From Bugula neritina (taxonomy: Eukaryota > Bryozoa > Gymnolaemata > Cheilostomatida > Bugulidae): a stretch of 64,000 nucleotides of DNA. Below are positions 12,847-24,772 of this stretch, piece after piece (within the stretch, counting starts at the first letter, position 1; every line of letters begins with the position of its first letter). Under the pieces are notes generated by a model. It was not told where the DNA came from. It did not search any database and saw only the letters and a program-made list of their open reading frames with translations. Location of the stretch: the NCBI GenBank assembly GCA_964035545.1, contig OZ037767.1:24137128-24201127 (forward strand). The letters are read 5' to 3'. A program made the position numbers and the translations under genes.

Positions 12847-14830
12847 CTTCTGTTTTTTACTTCTTTTCTGCAAAATAAAGAGATGGAACATGAAATTAGG
12901 AGTTTTAACGAGGCAATGGAACCTTATGTGACACAAGAACCAATGTAGTAGCTTAGTTAATGTAAGAAAATACAGCTTTGTTACAGCCATCATTGACCAC
13001 AGCTACCCACAGAAAAAACCATTTGCACTAAAAGTAATAAAATTTTTATCTTTATACTCTTTTCATCTTCCCAGTATTATAAATGGCATTTCGATATTTT
13101 GAATTTTACATACAGTGCGAGTTATAGCTTGAGGCCATGCTGAGTATAGAGATAATAATTTGATCTGCACCGTAGAGAGCAAACTATTAGTTTGTTATGC
13201 AGAGTGCTCTATGCTTTCTAATTACATATACTGACGTGGTGATTGAAACCATAGAAGATAACTGTGAAGATGGGTGTGCATAATGTGTTTTCGTTGGAAT
13301 ACCAACTGCAGATGCAAACACTTCCAATGTAATTATGACACTAACATAATATTATAGCAACGCTTTAATGCAAATATATTTATACAATGTGACTGCATGC
13401 AATAATCTAAGGGGTGTAAATTTTTGCCAACTTGGTTTCCATAAACATTGTGCTCTGTTTACTGATGAGGTATGGCAAGTGTAAGGTTATTTGTTGTAAC
13501 AACATGTCAAGGTCAGGGGGCAGCTTGCAGATTATATACATTATAGACACTACGCTAAATAGATACTCAGTGTAAACACCGTAGGTTGATAAACAAGTTA
13601 GTAGTATATACACTGTGGGACAGTAGACAAAAAGGATGTAGCATACCATTAGGTGTATTTATGAGGTAGATAATTGATGTGAATTAGATACCACAAACAA
13701 ACACGATGAATAGCGTCTCAATTAATAGATATGCTAGATATATATTTGTGTTATTGTTTGTATCTATTATTCTATTCATGAGCAGGCTGTATAAAGAACT
13801 GTCTTTTTGTAAAATCATCAAAATATTGTTGAAAAAACCCTTTCAATAAGTTGCATTTCAGTGGTAAGCGTGAATTTTACTGCAAGGAAGCCTAGGCCTG
13901 TAAGCAGATCCTATAGCTGGTAGCAATAGACTAAGACATCAGCCAGACAAATGTAAAGTACTGGTTGGGGTGGGTGAATTAAGGTGCCCTCACTACACTA
14001 CATACTACTATCACAATACCATACAACAAAGCTACAAGAATAGACGAAACTACCTGAACTCTAGACACACTTACAACACACCAAGTATTATACAAAACAA
14101 GGCAATGAATGTTCACCCTGCTGTCACCTTTGAATATCCACCCTGATCTATAAATTTATCTGTTTCCATTGGAGAATCCCCAGAGATGTCTTGTAGATCT
14201 GCCATGCTAGAGAGAAGGTCAGAGCTTTACCTAGCACACAAACACACACTTAGCCTGGTTTGACTGTGATAACAGGTTGCTGTCATGTGATGGGCCGTAG
14301 AAGGCGTATTATTGACACAACATCTATCAGTTTTCACACCATTAACTCACCAGGGTTATAGAATAAGATATGAGAGATTAGTGCAGTGGTAAAGATGGTA
14401 AATACCACAATAAACCAATACAGCGAGAGTAAAATGGAAGAACAGGGGAGGCAAAGACTAACACTAAGCGAAAGCAAAAGCTGAAGCAAAATATTTATTT
14501 GAATAACTATAAGTATAAGGGTTGCTAAAGGAAGGTAAGCGGAAGAAAAGATGTGTAAAAATGTATATCAAGCTGTATAACAATAATAGCTGTATGCTCA
14601 TCTTATAAAGTCTGGAAATTATGTCTCTAAAGTTTTGATTATGGTAGTCAGAAAACATTTTAAAAGTGAAAATTTAAGGATAATTTTTTTTAATATCGCA
14701 CTAATAATAAATTGTCATTGCTATTATCTATATTTTACACTTACTACATACAAGTGAAAAAAATATAAATAATTCTTTCGTGTGAAACAACATTATTTAG
14801 GCCAAATTAATTTTCATCAAAAATACTTAC

Positions 14831-14953
14831 CAAAATTCCAAGTTTTAAGCAAAGCAAAAGTCAGCAAGTAGTTATTAAGAGATTTCTCTTTGCGCTTCTG
14901 TGTAGCTTACCAAGTCCTTAACACAGAGCTGCTTCTGCAGCAGATTATATACC
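14831..14953 (-). promoter_or_regulatory. Putative TATA box and non-coding first exon of the - strand aquaporin
   Basis: On the minus strand GGTATATAAT lies at about 14953-14944. A candidate exon follows, ending in the donor TTTTG|GTAAGT (exon end 14831). The acceptor TTTTGCAG ends at 12868, ahead of the coding exon. A second possible donor (GTAAGC) lies at 14910. This mirrors the 5' UTR intron of the convergent paralogue, but the exon limits are a guess. Confidence 0.35.
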
Positions 14954-14959
14954 AGGGGA

Positions 14960-15585
14960 TAATCCCTACCCACCTCTCTTCAACCAATCAGCTTCCTTCA
15001 TTCTACAAAACTCTTACATTTATCATTACTGTATTTCCCCTTTTAATAGCCCATGCTTTGATGGCCTCTAACAAATTTTACTGTATCTCTTCATTTAACA
15101 ACATGCGTTTTTAAGCAGTTTATTAGAGCTCTGTTATACAAAGGATTACAAAACTTTTTTGAATAATGTAATATAAAGTCATATTATAAGTTTGCAAAAT
15201 ATTTGATATCTGTCTATTGCTGTGGCAATAGCAGTTCAGAGTAAGGTCATGTAAACAATGGGTGACTAACAGTTGCACTAACATAACCATTGATCTAAGT
15301 TTCTTCATTGCTTATGGTAGATCACTTTAGAGAAAATTGAAATTATCAGTTATTACAAAAATTATTACATCAGATGATTTTATTAGTGTACATGGCATCC
15401 GGCATTTTTATTGGACTGTGTTATCTTTCGAGTTATGTGGTATGAGAAACAATTCTACTTCTGCTTGATATTCAGACATACACTTTAGCATTAATTAAGC
15501 ATTTTCAACCCACCATTCAATAAATTTGATCAAGTGCATATGCAATTAGTCTACAAAACCATTATATACCACCTCCTTATACTGC
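14960..15585. other. Upstream flank of the - strand aquaporin
   Basis: AT-rich DNA in which I see no gene. It may hold regulatory sequence for the - strand aquaporin promoter at its left edge. Confidence 0.4.
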
Positions 15586-16057
15586 GCTCTATACCACCAC
15601 TCTGTACCGCCACTCTGTATCACGACTCTATCCCACCACTCCATACCACCACTCTATACCACCATTCTGTATCACGACTCTATACTACCACTCTATACCA
15701 CCACTCTATATCACCACTCTATCCCACCACTCCATACCACCACTCTATACCACCATTCTGTATCACCACTCTATACTACCACTTTATACCACCACTCTAT
15801 ACCACAACTTTATACCACCACTCTATACCACAATTTTATACCGCCACTTTATAACACCACTTTATACCGCCACTCTATACCACCACTCTGTATCACCACG
15901 CTATATACCACTACTTTGTACCACCACTCTGTACCACCACTCTGTACCACCACTCTTGATCACCACTCTATACCACCACTCTGTACCACCACTCTTTATT
16001 ACCACTCTATACTACCACTCTGTACAACCACTCTTTATTACCACTTTATACCACCAC
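15586..16057 (+). repeat. 13-bp minisatellite (TCTATACCACCAC)n
   Basis: About 35 imperfect copies of a 13-base unit (TCTATACCACCAC, TCTGTACCGCCAC and similar). Three units make 39 bases, so the array stays open in frame and reads as a 13-residue Tyr/His/Thr repeat. I treat these frames as by-products of the array, not genes. Confidence 0.93.
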
Positions 16058-16341
16058 CACAAACACTGTTATTTTCACATAGCTGTGCTCTAACAATTTT
16101 AATTTGAACAATTTGCTTACAATTGCTTGCCCAGTAAAGTTAGAGAGTGTAATAACATTCAAACTTAGAGATGAAGCAGTGTAGATGAGTTTCTATCCAT
16201 TAGGAATTGCCAGCTTCACCATAATTCTACTGTATAAATTGCAATGGTTTATGCATAACACCAAAGCTTCTAACCAATCACCCTATCAATAACTATCAAT
16301 AACTATACCATGCCATCAGACACCTAGCTGCTTGACACCTT

Positions 16342-17109
16342 CACTGCATTTCCATGAAGGCGAATGTATGCGTACAGATGCCCGTACGGATTACATCGAA
16401 GGAAAAACCACAAGTTCCTATGCAATCTGTACGAAGTTATCTCCTCTTTGCAATTGTGACGGCTGAACTATTAATATGGCCAACTTTGAGTTTGAGTTCA
16501 TGCACAACGGCAAGTTTTTAATTCTGTTCTCATTTTTGATAGATTAAATCAATTAAATACACAATTTTGAGTCAGTTTATTTAAAATAAAAGAGCATAAT
16601 ACAATGAAAGCATAAAGTATTTCTTGATCGATAAACTTAAGCTTAAAAGTAATTTAAATTTTCAAAATGAAAATAGCTGTCAACTTATTTTTAGCTTGAG
16701 AAAGCTTTGGCTTACGGAAAAAATTTACAAATTTAAGATGATTAGTAACTATTTTAAATAATAGCAGCTATGATAAATAAAATAATTTAAATTTTTAAAA
16801 GCCGAAGTACACTTTAGCGAAGGTTGTAACTTATAATTATTGTTTACATCGCGTAACTATGTAACTAGCCGCCACAAATGCTGATCTCTGCCTCCGGCAC
16901 AAAAGGTTTCAGTCGATTTAACCGAAGGAACCATTTCCATCATGCGCATAATCACTGCGTTTCCATGACTGCGCATAATGCGAATGAATGCTTCGTACGG
17001 ATTATTTGTGGTTGGCATTAACTTATAGTTGCGGTTTCATCCGATGTAACTGTGTCCATTAGCCGAATGAAAAAATCCATTCGCATATTGCGATAATGGA
17101 AACGCAGTG
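16342..17109. mobile_element. Non-autonomous DNA element with CACTGC(A/G)TTTCCAT terminal inverted repeats
   Basis: The left end begins CACTGCATTTCCATGAAGGC. The right end, read on the other strand, begins CACTGCGTTTCCATTATCGC. Both then carry a GCGAATG(C) block. A third terminus, CACTGCGTTTCCATGACTGC, occurs internally at 16953. This suggests a 157-bp short copy (16953-17109) nested in or fused to a longer one. No transposase frame is seen. A target duplication is not clear (CTT flanks both sides). Confidence 0.7.
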
Positions 17110-20100
17110 CTTAAGACTAAGCTGTTGCACAACAATAAACAGCAAAAACCATTGAAACAAAGTAATCTATTCGCAGTTACCCAAAAATATAGTTGAAAAT
17201 TCAACAGAATAACTTTAGCGTGACAAAAAATGTGACACCTGTTAAAATGGCACATTTTATCACATATTCACTTGGCAGCTATGCACAATAAAACAAGCTC
17301 ATCAAGATAGATCCTGGATCAAATCTACTATAAATGTATACGTAATATTATATTATAATTTGTTGTATTCCAGGAGTTTGGATGAGAAATGTAAATATAA
17401 TGGAGGAACTTAAATCTTTTATACATAAATATCAATACATAAATATTACGGAAGATATTGTATATGCATTTGACATCTAGGTAGCAATATTTCTTTAGAT
17501 TGTGGCTGATATTTGGAATATTATTTATTGTTCAATTCAGCTGTCATATTGCGCCACAAATATAGTACCTTTATTTACAGTAATTATGCAGCTAGCAACA
17601 TTGGGCTATTAATTAAAGTAACATGATTGATGCAGCAGCCAATACACAATTACACCTATACTAATATATCACCCATAAAATAACTGCCATAACTTGAAGT
17701 TCCAACATTTTTCTCATACTCAAAGAAAAAGTCAGTAGCATATAGCTTAACCTTGAAAGTAAATTTGACAGTTAAGGATATGGTGGGAAAAAGCGATCCC
17801 TCAACTGTTATTGGTATGCAAATTAACCTAGCTCAAAACCCCAAAATATATAATCAATCAAATGCCTAAAACTGATGACCAGGTGTTACAAAACTTTTGA
17901 ATAGTTTTATTTTTAGTTTCATAGGTTCCGGGTAGAATTTTAAATCACAACATAGTCAATTAAGAAAACTTGCCATTTTGAAAAACGTTTGAAAATCATT
18001 TTAGAAATATTACAGCTTAATTGCTCGAATATTTCCCTTGCTTTAATAACTTAATATTTAAAAGATAGCCCTTACATTGGAAAATCAATGTATTTTAATT
18101 TCAAAAGAACAAAAATGTATATTTGGTTGGTATACCAGTTTAACGCATATTTATTAAAAGCATTTATTGCAAACTACTCGTAAATATTGTTTAAGAAGTT
18201 ATTGGTTAAATTATTGTCTTATATAATTCTAAATTATTTTCCAAACTTTCAAAACAGTTTCAGTTCAGACTGGTAAACTAAAGCTAGAGATTAGAGACTT
18301 ACTGTAACAGATGAAAATGGTGTTGAAAGCTTCACAATGTGTTTATTTGAAGATCTTAACTTGCAAAATACATTCACAGCATCAAGTTAAAAGCATTAAA
18401 TCATAGGCCTATATGTATATGGCAATTTTCTAAAGTATATCATTATACACAATGCTGAGCAGATTTTGTAAAAGAAAAGCATATTTGTATCTTATGTTTT
18501 TCAATAATGCTGGTCATAAATTCACCAAAAAAAGAACTTGCCAGTTTAGCCTCTGTACCAGAGAGCTCTAATCCCACTCTCATTATAGTCTGAGCTCCTT
18601 AAGTGCATACTATGTGGTTAGTCACTTCCCCTCTTAGCACAGGATGTGGGTGTAGAATCTACCAAAGGAAATTCACTGTGTCTGAGAAGCTGTCCTAAAT
18701 TCTAATTTCTTGTTCAACAGTTACAGGTTTATACGTAAAAACTGTGTGAATCAACTTGTTTGTTTATCGTTTCTCACCATGGGATATGTTGGCAACCCTG
18801 CAGCTTTGTTTACAATAGTGTTGCATACTATTATTAATCTTAACGTTATATGACTTGCTCTTTGCTCAGCTTACGCCCTATAATACAGTTTTATGTTAGT
18901 TTTATTGCCATGTGGGCTTAATAGAGAAAAGTGGTGACGTAGTTGTTAATTATATAGGATTATTAATAAAATATTTATTGAAAAACTGATAACTATACTC
19001 ATACTTATTTATTTTATATGGTATTTTAATGCCCTCCAGTCTGCCAACACTATTCCTAGAATCTAATCTTTTTAATATTGATAAATAGCAGCTTTGCAAT
19101 GAGGTTTCACTAGATGTGTGAATCATAAATCAGTTCACATTAGATTTCTTTGAAAATCAAATCATAATTTTTCGTAAATAAATTTCAATAAAATATGTAA
19201 ACAAAATATAAAGTTGAAATAACAGCCAATATATCAGCGTATAAATGATAATATCAAAACAAACGGGACAATTTTTCTATATTACGCTACCAACCAATTC
19301 AGGATCTTGTGAACTAGCTATACAATGTAATAGCAAGCATAACAAACTTTGAAATACTCTATATATGATGCAACTTTGTATAACATAAAAACATATTTTT
19401 GAATTTATTCAAGGAATACTCATATAATGGCATATAATGTTGGAATTATTTAAAATTATTTGCAAAGAAGTTAACAACTTTTTAAATATATTGATAATAT
19501 TGAAATATATGTTGAAGATAAACCAAAAAGAAGAATGGGCCAACAACACCTCAAGTCAAAAACTGGTGCCTTTACACTTTCCCCAGGTCAGTTGTTTATC
19601 AAGTAACGCCACGTGGATGATGTAAATTATATACACTTGGTGCAAAAGTTTAGAAGAAATCAGATTACTTTTCATTGTCATATATCCAAACAATAGCTGA
19701 AACAGGAGTAGCTGGGAGAATAGACTCCAGAGATCAAGGCTCACTTTCTTGTGTGTAATGAAACCTAGTAAAACACTCAGTGCAATACAATCTTGTATAC
19801 GGTCCCTCTGATTTTAAGGAAAAACATTTAGACTAATTGTTATCAAAGCAATCATGTTACAATAGAGGGGAGGGGTGCAAAAAGTATGATACATTGCTGA
19901 TGGAACTTGTGATAATTCGTAGATCACTTTACTGGCAACTCTATGAATGGCTTTTGAATAGCAATATTTGATCCACAGTCTGCGATACGATTTCTAAAAT
20001 ATCATATAGAGTTTAAGGAATTACGGAACAGTTGTGGATTATTTTATGATTTCCTAAGTACTTTGCAACTGCATGCCATATTCAGTAGTTAAGATGAATG

Positions 20101-21127
20101 ACCCATGAGTTAGAGTTAGCCAATGCTGTACAGGATACACTTACAAAGTCATGCCAGCTATCATGCATAATATAACCAACAACTGTCTACATCAAGTATG
20201 TAGTTCTTAGGAGAAGATATATTTTGTTGCCTCCGTACTTTTATAAACCTTGTGAGATAGCTCTATTGACTGTTGGCTATTATTTCAAGTCATCTGCACT
20301 AACCCATTCACAAAGCAGCTCAATTAGTATAGTCATTTGTGACTAAAAAGAACAGTTAGAAATATGAAGTAAATGCAGGTCTAGTATAGCAAATATCTCA
20401 AGCTTATCTAATGCAAGATATGAAAGCATTTGCTGGCTTTATTTGCCAGAAAACAGTTTATTATTATTACTAATGTGGTGCTGGTAATTAGTTTGAAACA
20501 CGCTGTGAGATGCAGGAGGAAGGGGATGAGTGAGCTGCCCCTCTTTATACACAAAATGAAAAGATCTTAAACTATTATACATATTTAGCCTATATATGTA
20601 GATGTTTCTGGCCACTTTCTTACTGGGTTTATGTATTTAACCAGTATAATCCTATGAGAAAGAAAAACATTATTATTGAAATAATAAATCAAACTCAGGT
20701 ATGTTGAATGCTTTAAAGATGAAGCAGTTTCAACAGATTAATGTTTCATGTGTGGTATATTATAGGTGACAAGTTGCTTTAATTGCTCATATGCTATAAA
20801 TTCTTAAACAATCATCAAACAGTCAACGTTAGACATCCTGCTTTGAGGCTATATAAATTAGGACTTAGGAAACATATACATTTCCAATTGGAACCACACA
20901 TGTATATATTTTGTCAATTAGAAAGCTTAAAAAAAGATTTCTTTGAAAAAAAAGGAAAGTGTTATGTATATTTACTGATGGTGTATAGTGTTACAGTCTA
21001 ACAAACCTAGTACTCAGCGCTTCAGCTAAACAATTTAGCTATAAAGCACATGCAAAGGGAAATATTTGGTCATATGCAGTGCGGCATTATGTACATAATG
21101 CCAGATCAGAGAATACATACACTAACT
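17110..21127. other. Gene-poor AT-rich interval
   Basis: No reading frame here has splice signals or family similarity that I can support. The segment around 18540-18700 is slightly less AT-rich and could be an old SINE remnant. Nothing else stands out. Confidence 0.5.
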
Positions 21128-21868
21128 TTCCATGGATCGATCTCAGATCGATCTCGCTGAGGTCGATTTGAGAAATGTGCTCAGCGAGATCGTTTTTCCA
21201 TGACAATATCAGATCGATCTCTCGGAGTTGCTTCCTCTTAAGTTAAGAATATTTTAATAGTATAATTTGTTCACCTATTTGAGTGATTAAAGCTACTATT
21301 GTTGAAAACAAGATTGTCGTAGTCTAAAAATTAATCCCAGCTATAAACTATACGCAGCAAAGCTTTTAGTGTAAAGTAATTTGGCCAACTTGAAATTAAA
21401 ATATTTTAATTTTTTAGCTTGATAGCTTATATAAAATTAATAGCTGTCTTGCAGATTATTAATAAACTTAGAGGACAATTGGGCTTAAAATTACACAGCA
21501 AATAGCTAATGAAACTAAGTTTTCATATTCTTTAAAATTCAATTTAAATGCTCCCATTTCTTTACCTTCTACCGCATATAATTGAGTTTTCCTAATCATT
21601 GTACTTAAAGTCAAAATTTTGGCATCTGAAAAGGTGGCTATCATAATTATTAGGTACTTTGCTTAGTAATTATCAATAAATTATCATTTTTATTAGCAGA
21701 CAACATTGTAGCGAGCAGTCTTTTTCTACTTCTCAGATCATCTTTCCATGGTCTTATCGGCTTGAGATCGATCTGAGTTCGATCTCTACAGACCGACCAG
21801 CTCAGAACGACTGAGATCGATCTTTGATGTCTTTCCATGGATCGATCCTGCTGAGATCGATTTATGAA
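21128..21868. mobile_element. GATCGATC-rich repeated element (composite, unclassified)
   Basis: TTTCCATGGATCGATC occurs at both ends (about 21129 and 21831). Multiple (T)GAGATCGATCT motifs in both orientations cluster at 21130-21230 and 21740-21865. AT-rich unrelated DNA fills the middle. The ends look like subterminal repeat arrays of a non-autonomous transposon. No open frame resembles a transposase, and no target duplication was identified. Confidence 0.5.
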
Positions 21869-22156
21869 AAGCCGGTGATAGTGTTTTGTGTTTTTGCAGA
21901 GTAGATACTGTACAATGATGTAATATATTTACAGAGAAGAATATGCTGGTAATGATTATAGTAGAGTTACCAATTTGAGTAGGCTAGGCGTGGTAAATAA
22001 TTTAACAAGTAAATGTAATCTGATATAGCAGTAGTAAATTATAATATATGTAATTCTTAGAAAATTGAAGTTCTTGGAAAATGTACTGTTCTTGAGAGAG
22101 TAAATAATTGCAGATATATGAGGTCTTCATTCCTTTTATGTTTAACTCTTACTTCT

Positions 22157-22534
22157 GTATTTCACAAGTCATACTTTTAAGATATTCCACCAGCTTGCTG
22201 CTGAGGTTTGCCTGTCTCCCTGAAACGCTCGGTAAGATGACTGCTGTGACAGGTTGATGTAATGATACATTATTATAATATCTGCTCCATCACGGTATGT
22301 AGACTACACTGTATCTGCAAAACTCAAGAAAGAATACATATTTTGAAAGCAATGGACTTGTTCCTTGAAATATGCAAATTTACATGAGCTAGGCGCCGTG
22401 ATGCTACATGGAAATTGCTTTAAACAGGAATGCATCAATATACCAAACGTATAATTTCTAGCTCTTTGAATAATGCAAATATAATATGCTTTATAGTAAT
22501 ATGGTATATATCACATACAAGTGATTGTGGTATA
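22157..22534. repeat. ~378-bp tandem unit, copy 1
   Basis: This unit begins GTATTTCACAAGTCATACTT and ends GATTGTGGTATA. It is over 90% alike by eye to copies starting at about 24397 and 24776. Before the transposon insertion at 22535 it would have abutted copy 2 directly. Confidence 0.9.
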
Positions 22535-24385
22535 CAGGAATGTAGTGGTACCCATACGGTCCCATACGCCGTATGGCCTAGAAGAAAATAGACTGTTCTA
22601 GGCCATATGCCCGTATGGGCATATTTTTAAAAGATGACTAGTGCACAGGATAGTTGGGGCAGAGTGGTATATATTAGGAGTGTTGACTTTAAGAAATCTT
22701 ACGGAATCATATGGGCGCCATTATGCCGAGATTGGTACCGCGAGTTTATATAAGTTATAAAGAAAAAATTTTGCCACTTTTGTTATTATATTTTTTTTCT
22801 ATTTTATGTGTACATTTTTTTTAGGTTTGTTTATTGGTAAAGTTTTTAAACACATTTTTAATGCACATATTATGCAGCTATCAACATTCCATCTTCTTAT
22901 CTCTACGTGTTCACTGAAGCGCGAAGTGCTTTGCATTGGTGATTACTAAGGAAAAAATATTTCATTTCAGTGTATAAATCACTAACTTGTAAAAAATCTA
23001 TGAAGGCTATTGAAAAGATCAAAAAAATTTTCCGTGCATAAATTTCTCAGGATTCCGACAGTGTTTGTTCTATTCAAATACCATACTTTCCTGCTGAGAT
23101 ATTTGGCAGGGATTGAAAAATAAATTTTTCAGGTAAAATTGGTTAAAAATGGGTAGATTTTTGTCTATAACTTTGCAAAAAAATATTGAAAACTCAAAAA
23201 AGCAGGTGCTCTGAGGAAGAGGAAGATCTAAAACAAGATTTTTAAATTTTAATTCTAGCACAATTAAGTGAGGTTTTATTTGGCAGGACTGAATTCTTAT
23301 AATATACCAATAATGTGGCCTCAGCAAGGCAGTGACAGCTATAGAAGGTTGCCCTTATCTATCTTGTGTGGACTTGTATTTTGTCAATAAGCAATGGAAT
23401 TTGTAAAAAACCAACATGAAATCCAGAAATAAAATCAAAATGTCTTCAAGAAACAGTACCAGGTGTGTAGGAGAGGCTAATGAAAATTTATCACTGAGGT
23501 CTACAGGTACTATATCCACATTTTGGTCAAAAACCTAGCGTTATTGCATGTTAATTATTAATGCAATAAGGTTTTGCAAACTGTACACCACCATAAGTAG
23601 CCTTTTATGTTTGATTGTACTAAATCTTCTAGGTTAACACATATTAAACCAGTCAAATTTGTTCTTTTGGGGTATATTTCCTTGATGTATCTAGTGGAAG
23701 CTCAGGGGTTTTATTTTAAAACCGAGTTAACATACTTTTCTTGGGTGTGCTTTATTGTGTGTAAGGAGATGTGGCGGCATTACCTTATGGATTAGACTAG
23801 TACTCTAATAAACTCCAAATAGGCTCTCAACCAATTTCTGCTTGCCAATGAGTTATCAATTCAAATTGCCCTTTATAAATAACCAACACATATTTTCTGA
23901 TTTGCAATCTGCCTCTCTTCTGATCTATTATTCTTTTTCTGTGCACGTCAGTCTATCAGGTTGCGTTTGGAGAGCACTTGTTACCTGCCTCTATCCTTCC
24001 ATCTTTTTGAGATATTCAGCAATTTTTCTGTACAGGTTGGACTCAGTGTCAGAACAAACCTAACTGCAGTTGAGTAAGACTACATTACATTACATTACAG
24101 TCAACAGGTATGGGACAAGACTGAATATTTATATAGTTTGCAGCAATGCCCAGTCGTGTAGCTGGTATGGTATGAAAATAATAGCGAGGTGCACATTTCA
24201 ACACAGATTTTTTTCAGAAGAATTATAATTCACAATGGCTTTAAATTGCATAAATTTGCATCAGAAGCGCTCTGAGGGCTTCGGCAGCCGGGGCGCTGCC
24301 CCGGACCCCGCCGGGGGGCCTGGGCGGCCCCCTGGACCCCCGGCCTGAGAGTATGGCCTAAAATATTTTTGCCACTACATCCCTG
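22535..24385. mobile_element. hAT-like non-autonomous DNA transposon with 8-bp target duplication
   Basis: The left end reads CAGGAATGTAGTGG. The right end, reverse-complemented, reads CAGGGATGTAGTGGC. The element is flanked by the 8-bp direct repeat GTGGTATA (22527-22534 and 24386-24393). An 8-bp duplication with CAGGG-type termini is typical of hAT elements. A hairpin lies just inside the left end (about 22551-22620, with CCGTATGGCCTAGAA and its complement). The right end has a very GC-rich block at 24263-24352. The element is 1,851 bp long with no transposase frame, so it must be mobilised in trans or be dead. Confidence 0.8.
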
Positions 24386-24393
24386 GTGGTATA

Positions 24394-24772
24394 GTATAGT
24401 ATTTCACAGGTCATACTTGTAAGATATTCCATCAGCTTGCTGCTGAGGTTTGCCTGTCTCCTTGGAACATTCAGTAAGATGACTGCTGTGACAGGTTGAT
24501 GTAATGATACATTATTATAATATCTGCTCCATCACGGTATGTAGACTACACTGTATCTGCAAAATTCAAGAAAGAATACATATTTTGAAAGCAATGGACT
24601 TGTTCCTTGAAATATGTAAATTTACATGAGCTAGGCGCCGTAATGCTACATGGAAACTGCTTTAAACAGGAATGCATTAATATACCAAATGTATAATTTC
24701 TAGCTCTTTGAATAATGCAAATATAATATGCTTTATAGTAATATGGTATCACATACAAGTGATTGTGGTATA
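24394..24772. repeat. ~378-bp tandem unit, copy 2
   Basis: The second copy lies between the hAT-like element and copy 3. It ends in GTGGTATA (24765-24772), as do copies 1 and 3. A minus-strand frame of about 43 residues containing SFLNFADTV is shared with copy 3 and nearly so with copy 1. Confidence 0.9.

Noticed and set aside
12847-12993. Upstream in-frame extension of the - strand aquaporin start
   Set aside because: It crosses a good acceptor (TTTTGCAG ending at 12868), so the extra residues would be intron; the ATG at 12846 matches the length of other aquaporin N-termini.
15534-16107. Two + strand frames of 106 and 63 residues rich in His, Tyr and Thr
   Set aside because: They are the translation of the 13-bp minisatellite; repeats of 39 bases keep the frame open without any coding signal.
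23607-24063. Two + strand frames of 62 and 73 residues
   Set aside because: Inside the hAT-like element, no splice context and no transposase features.
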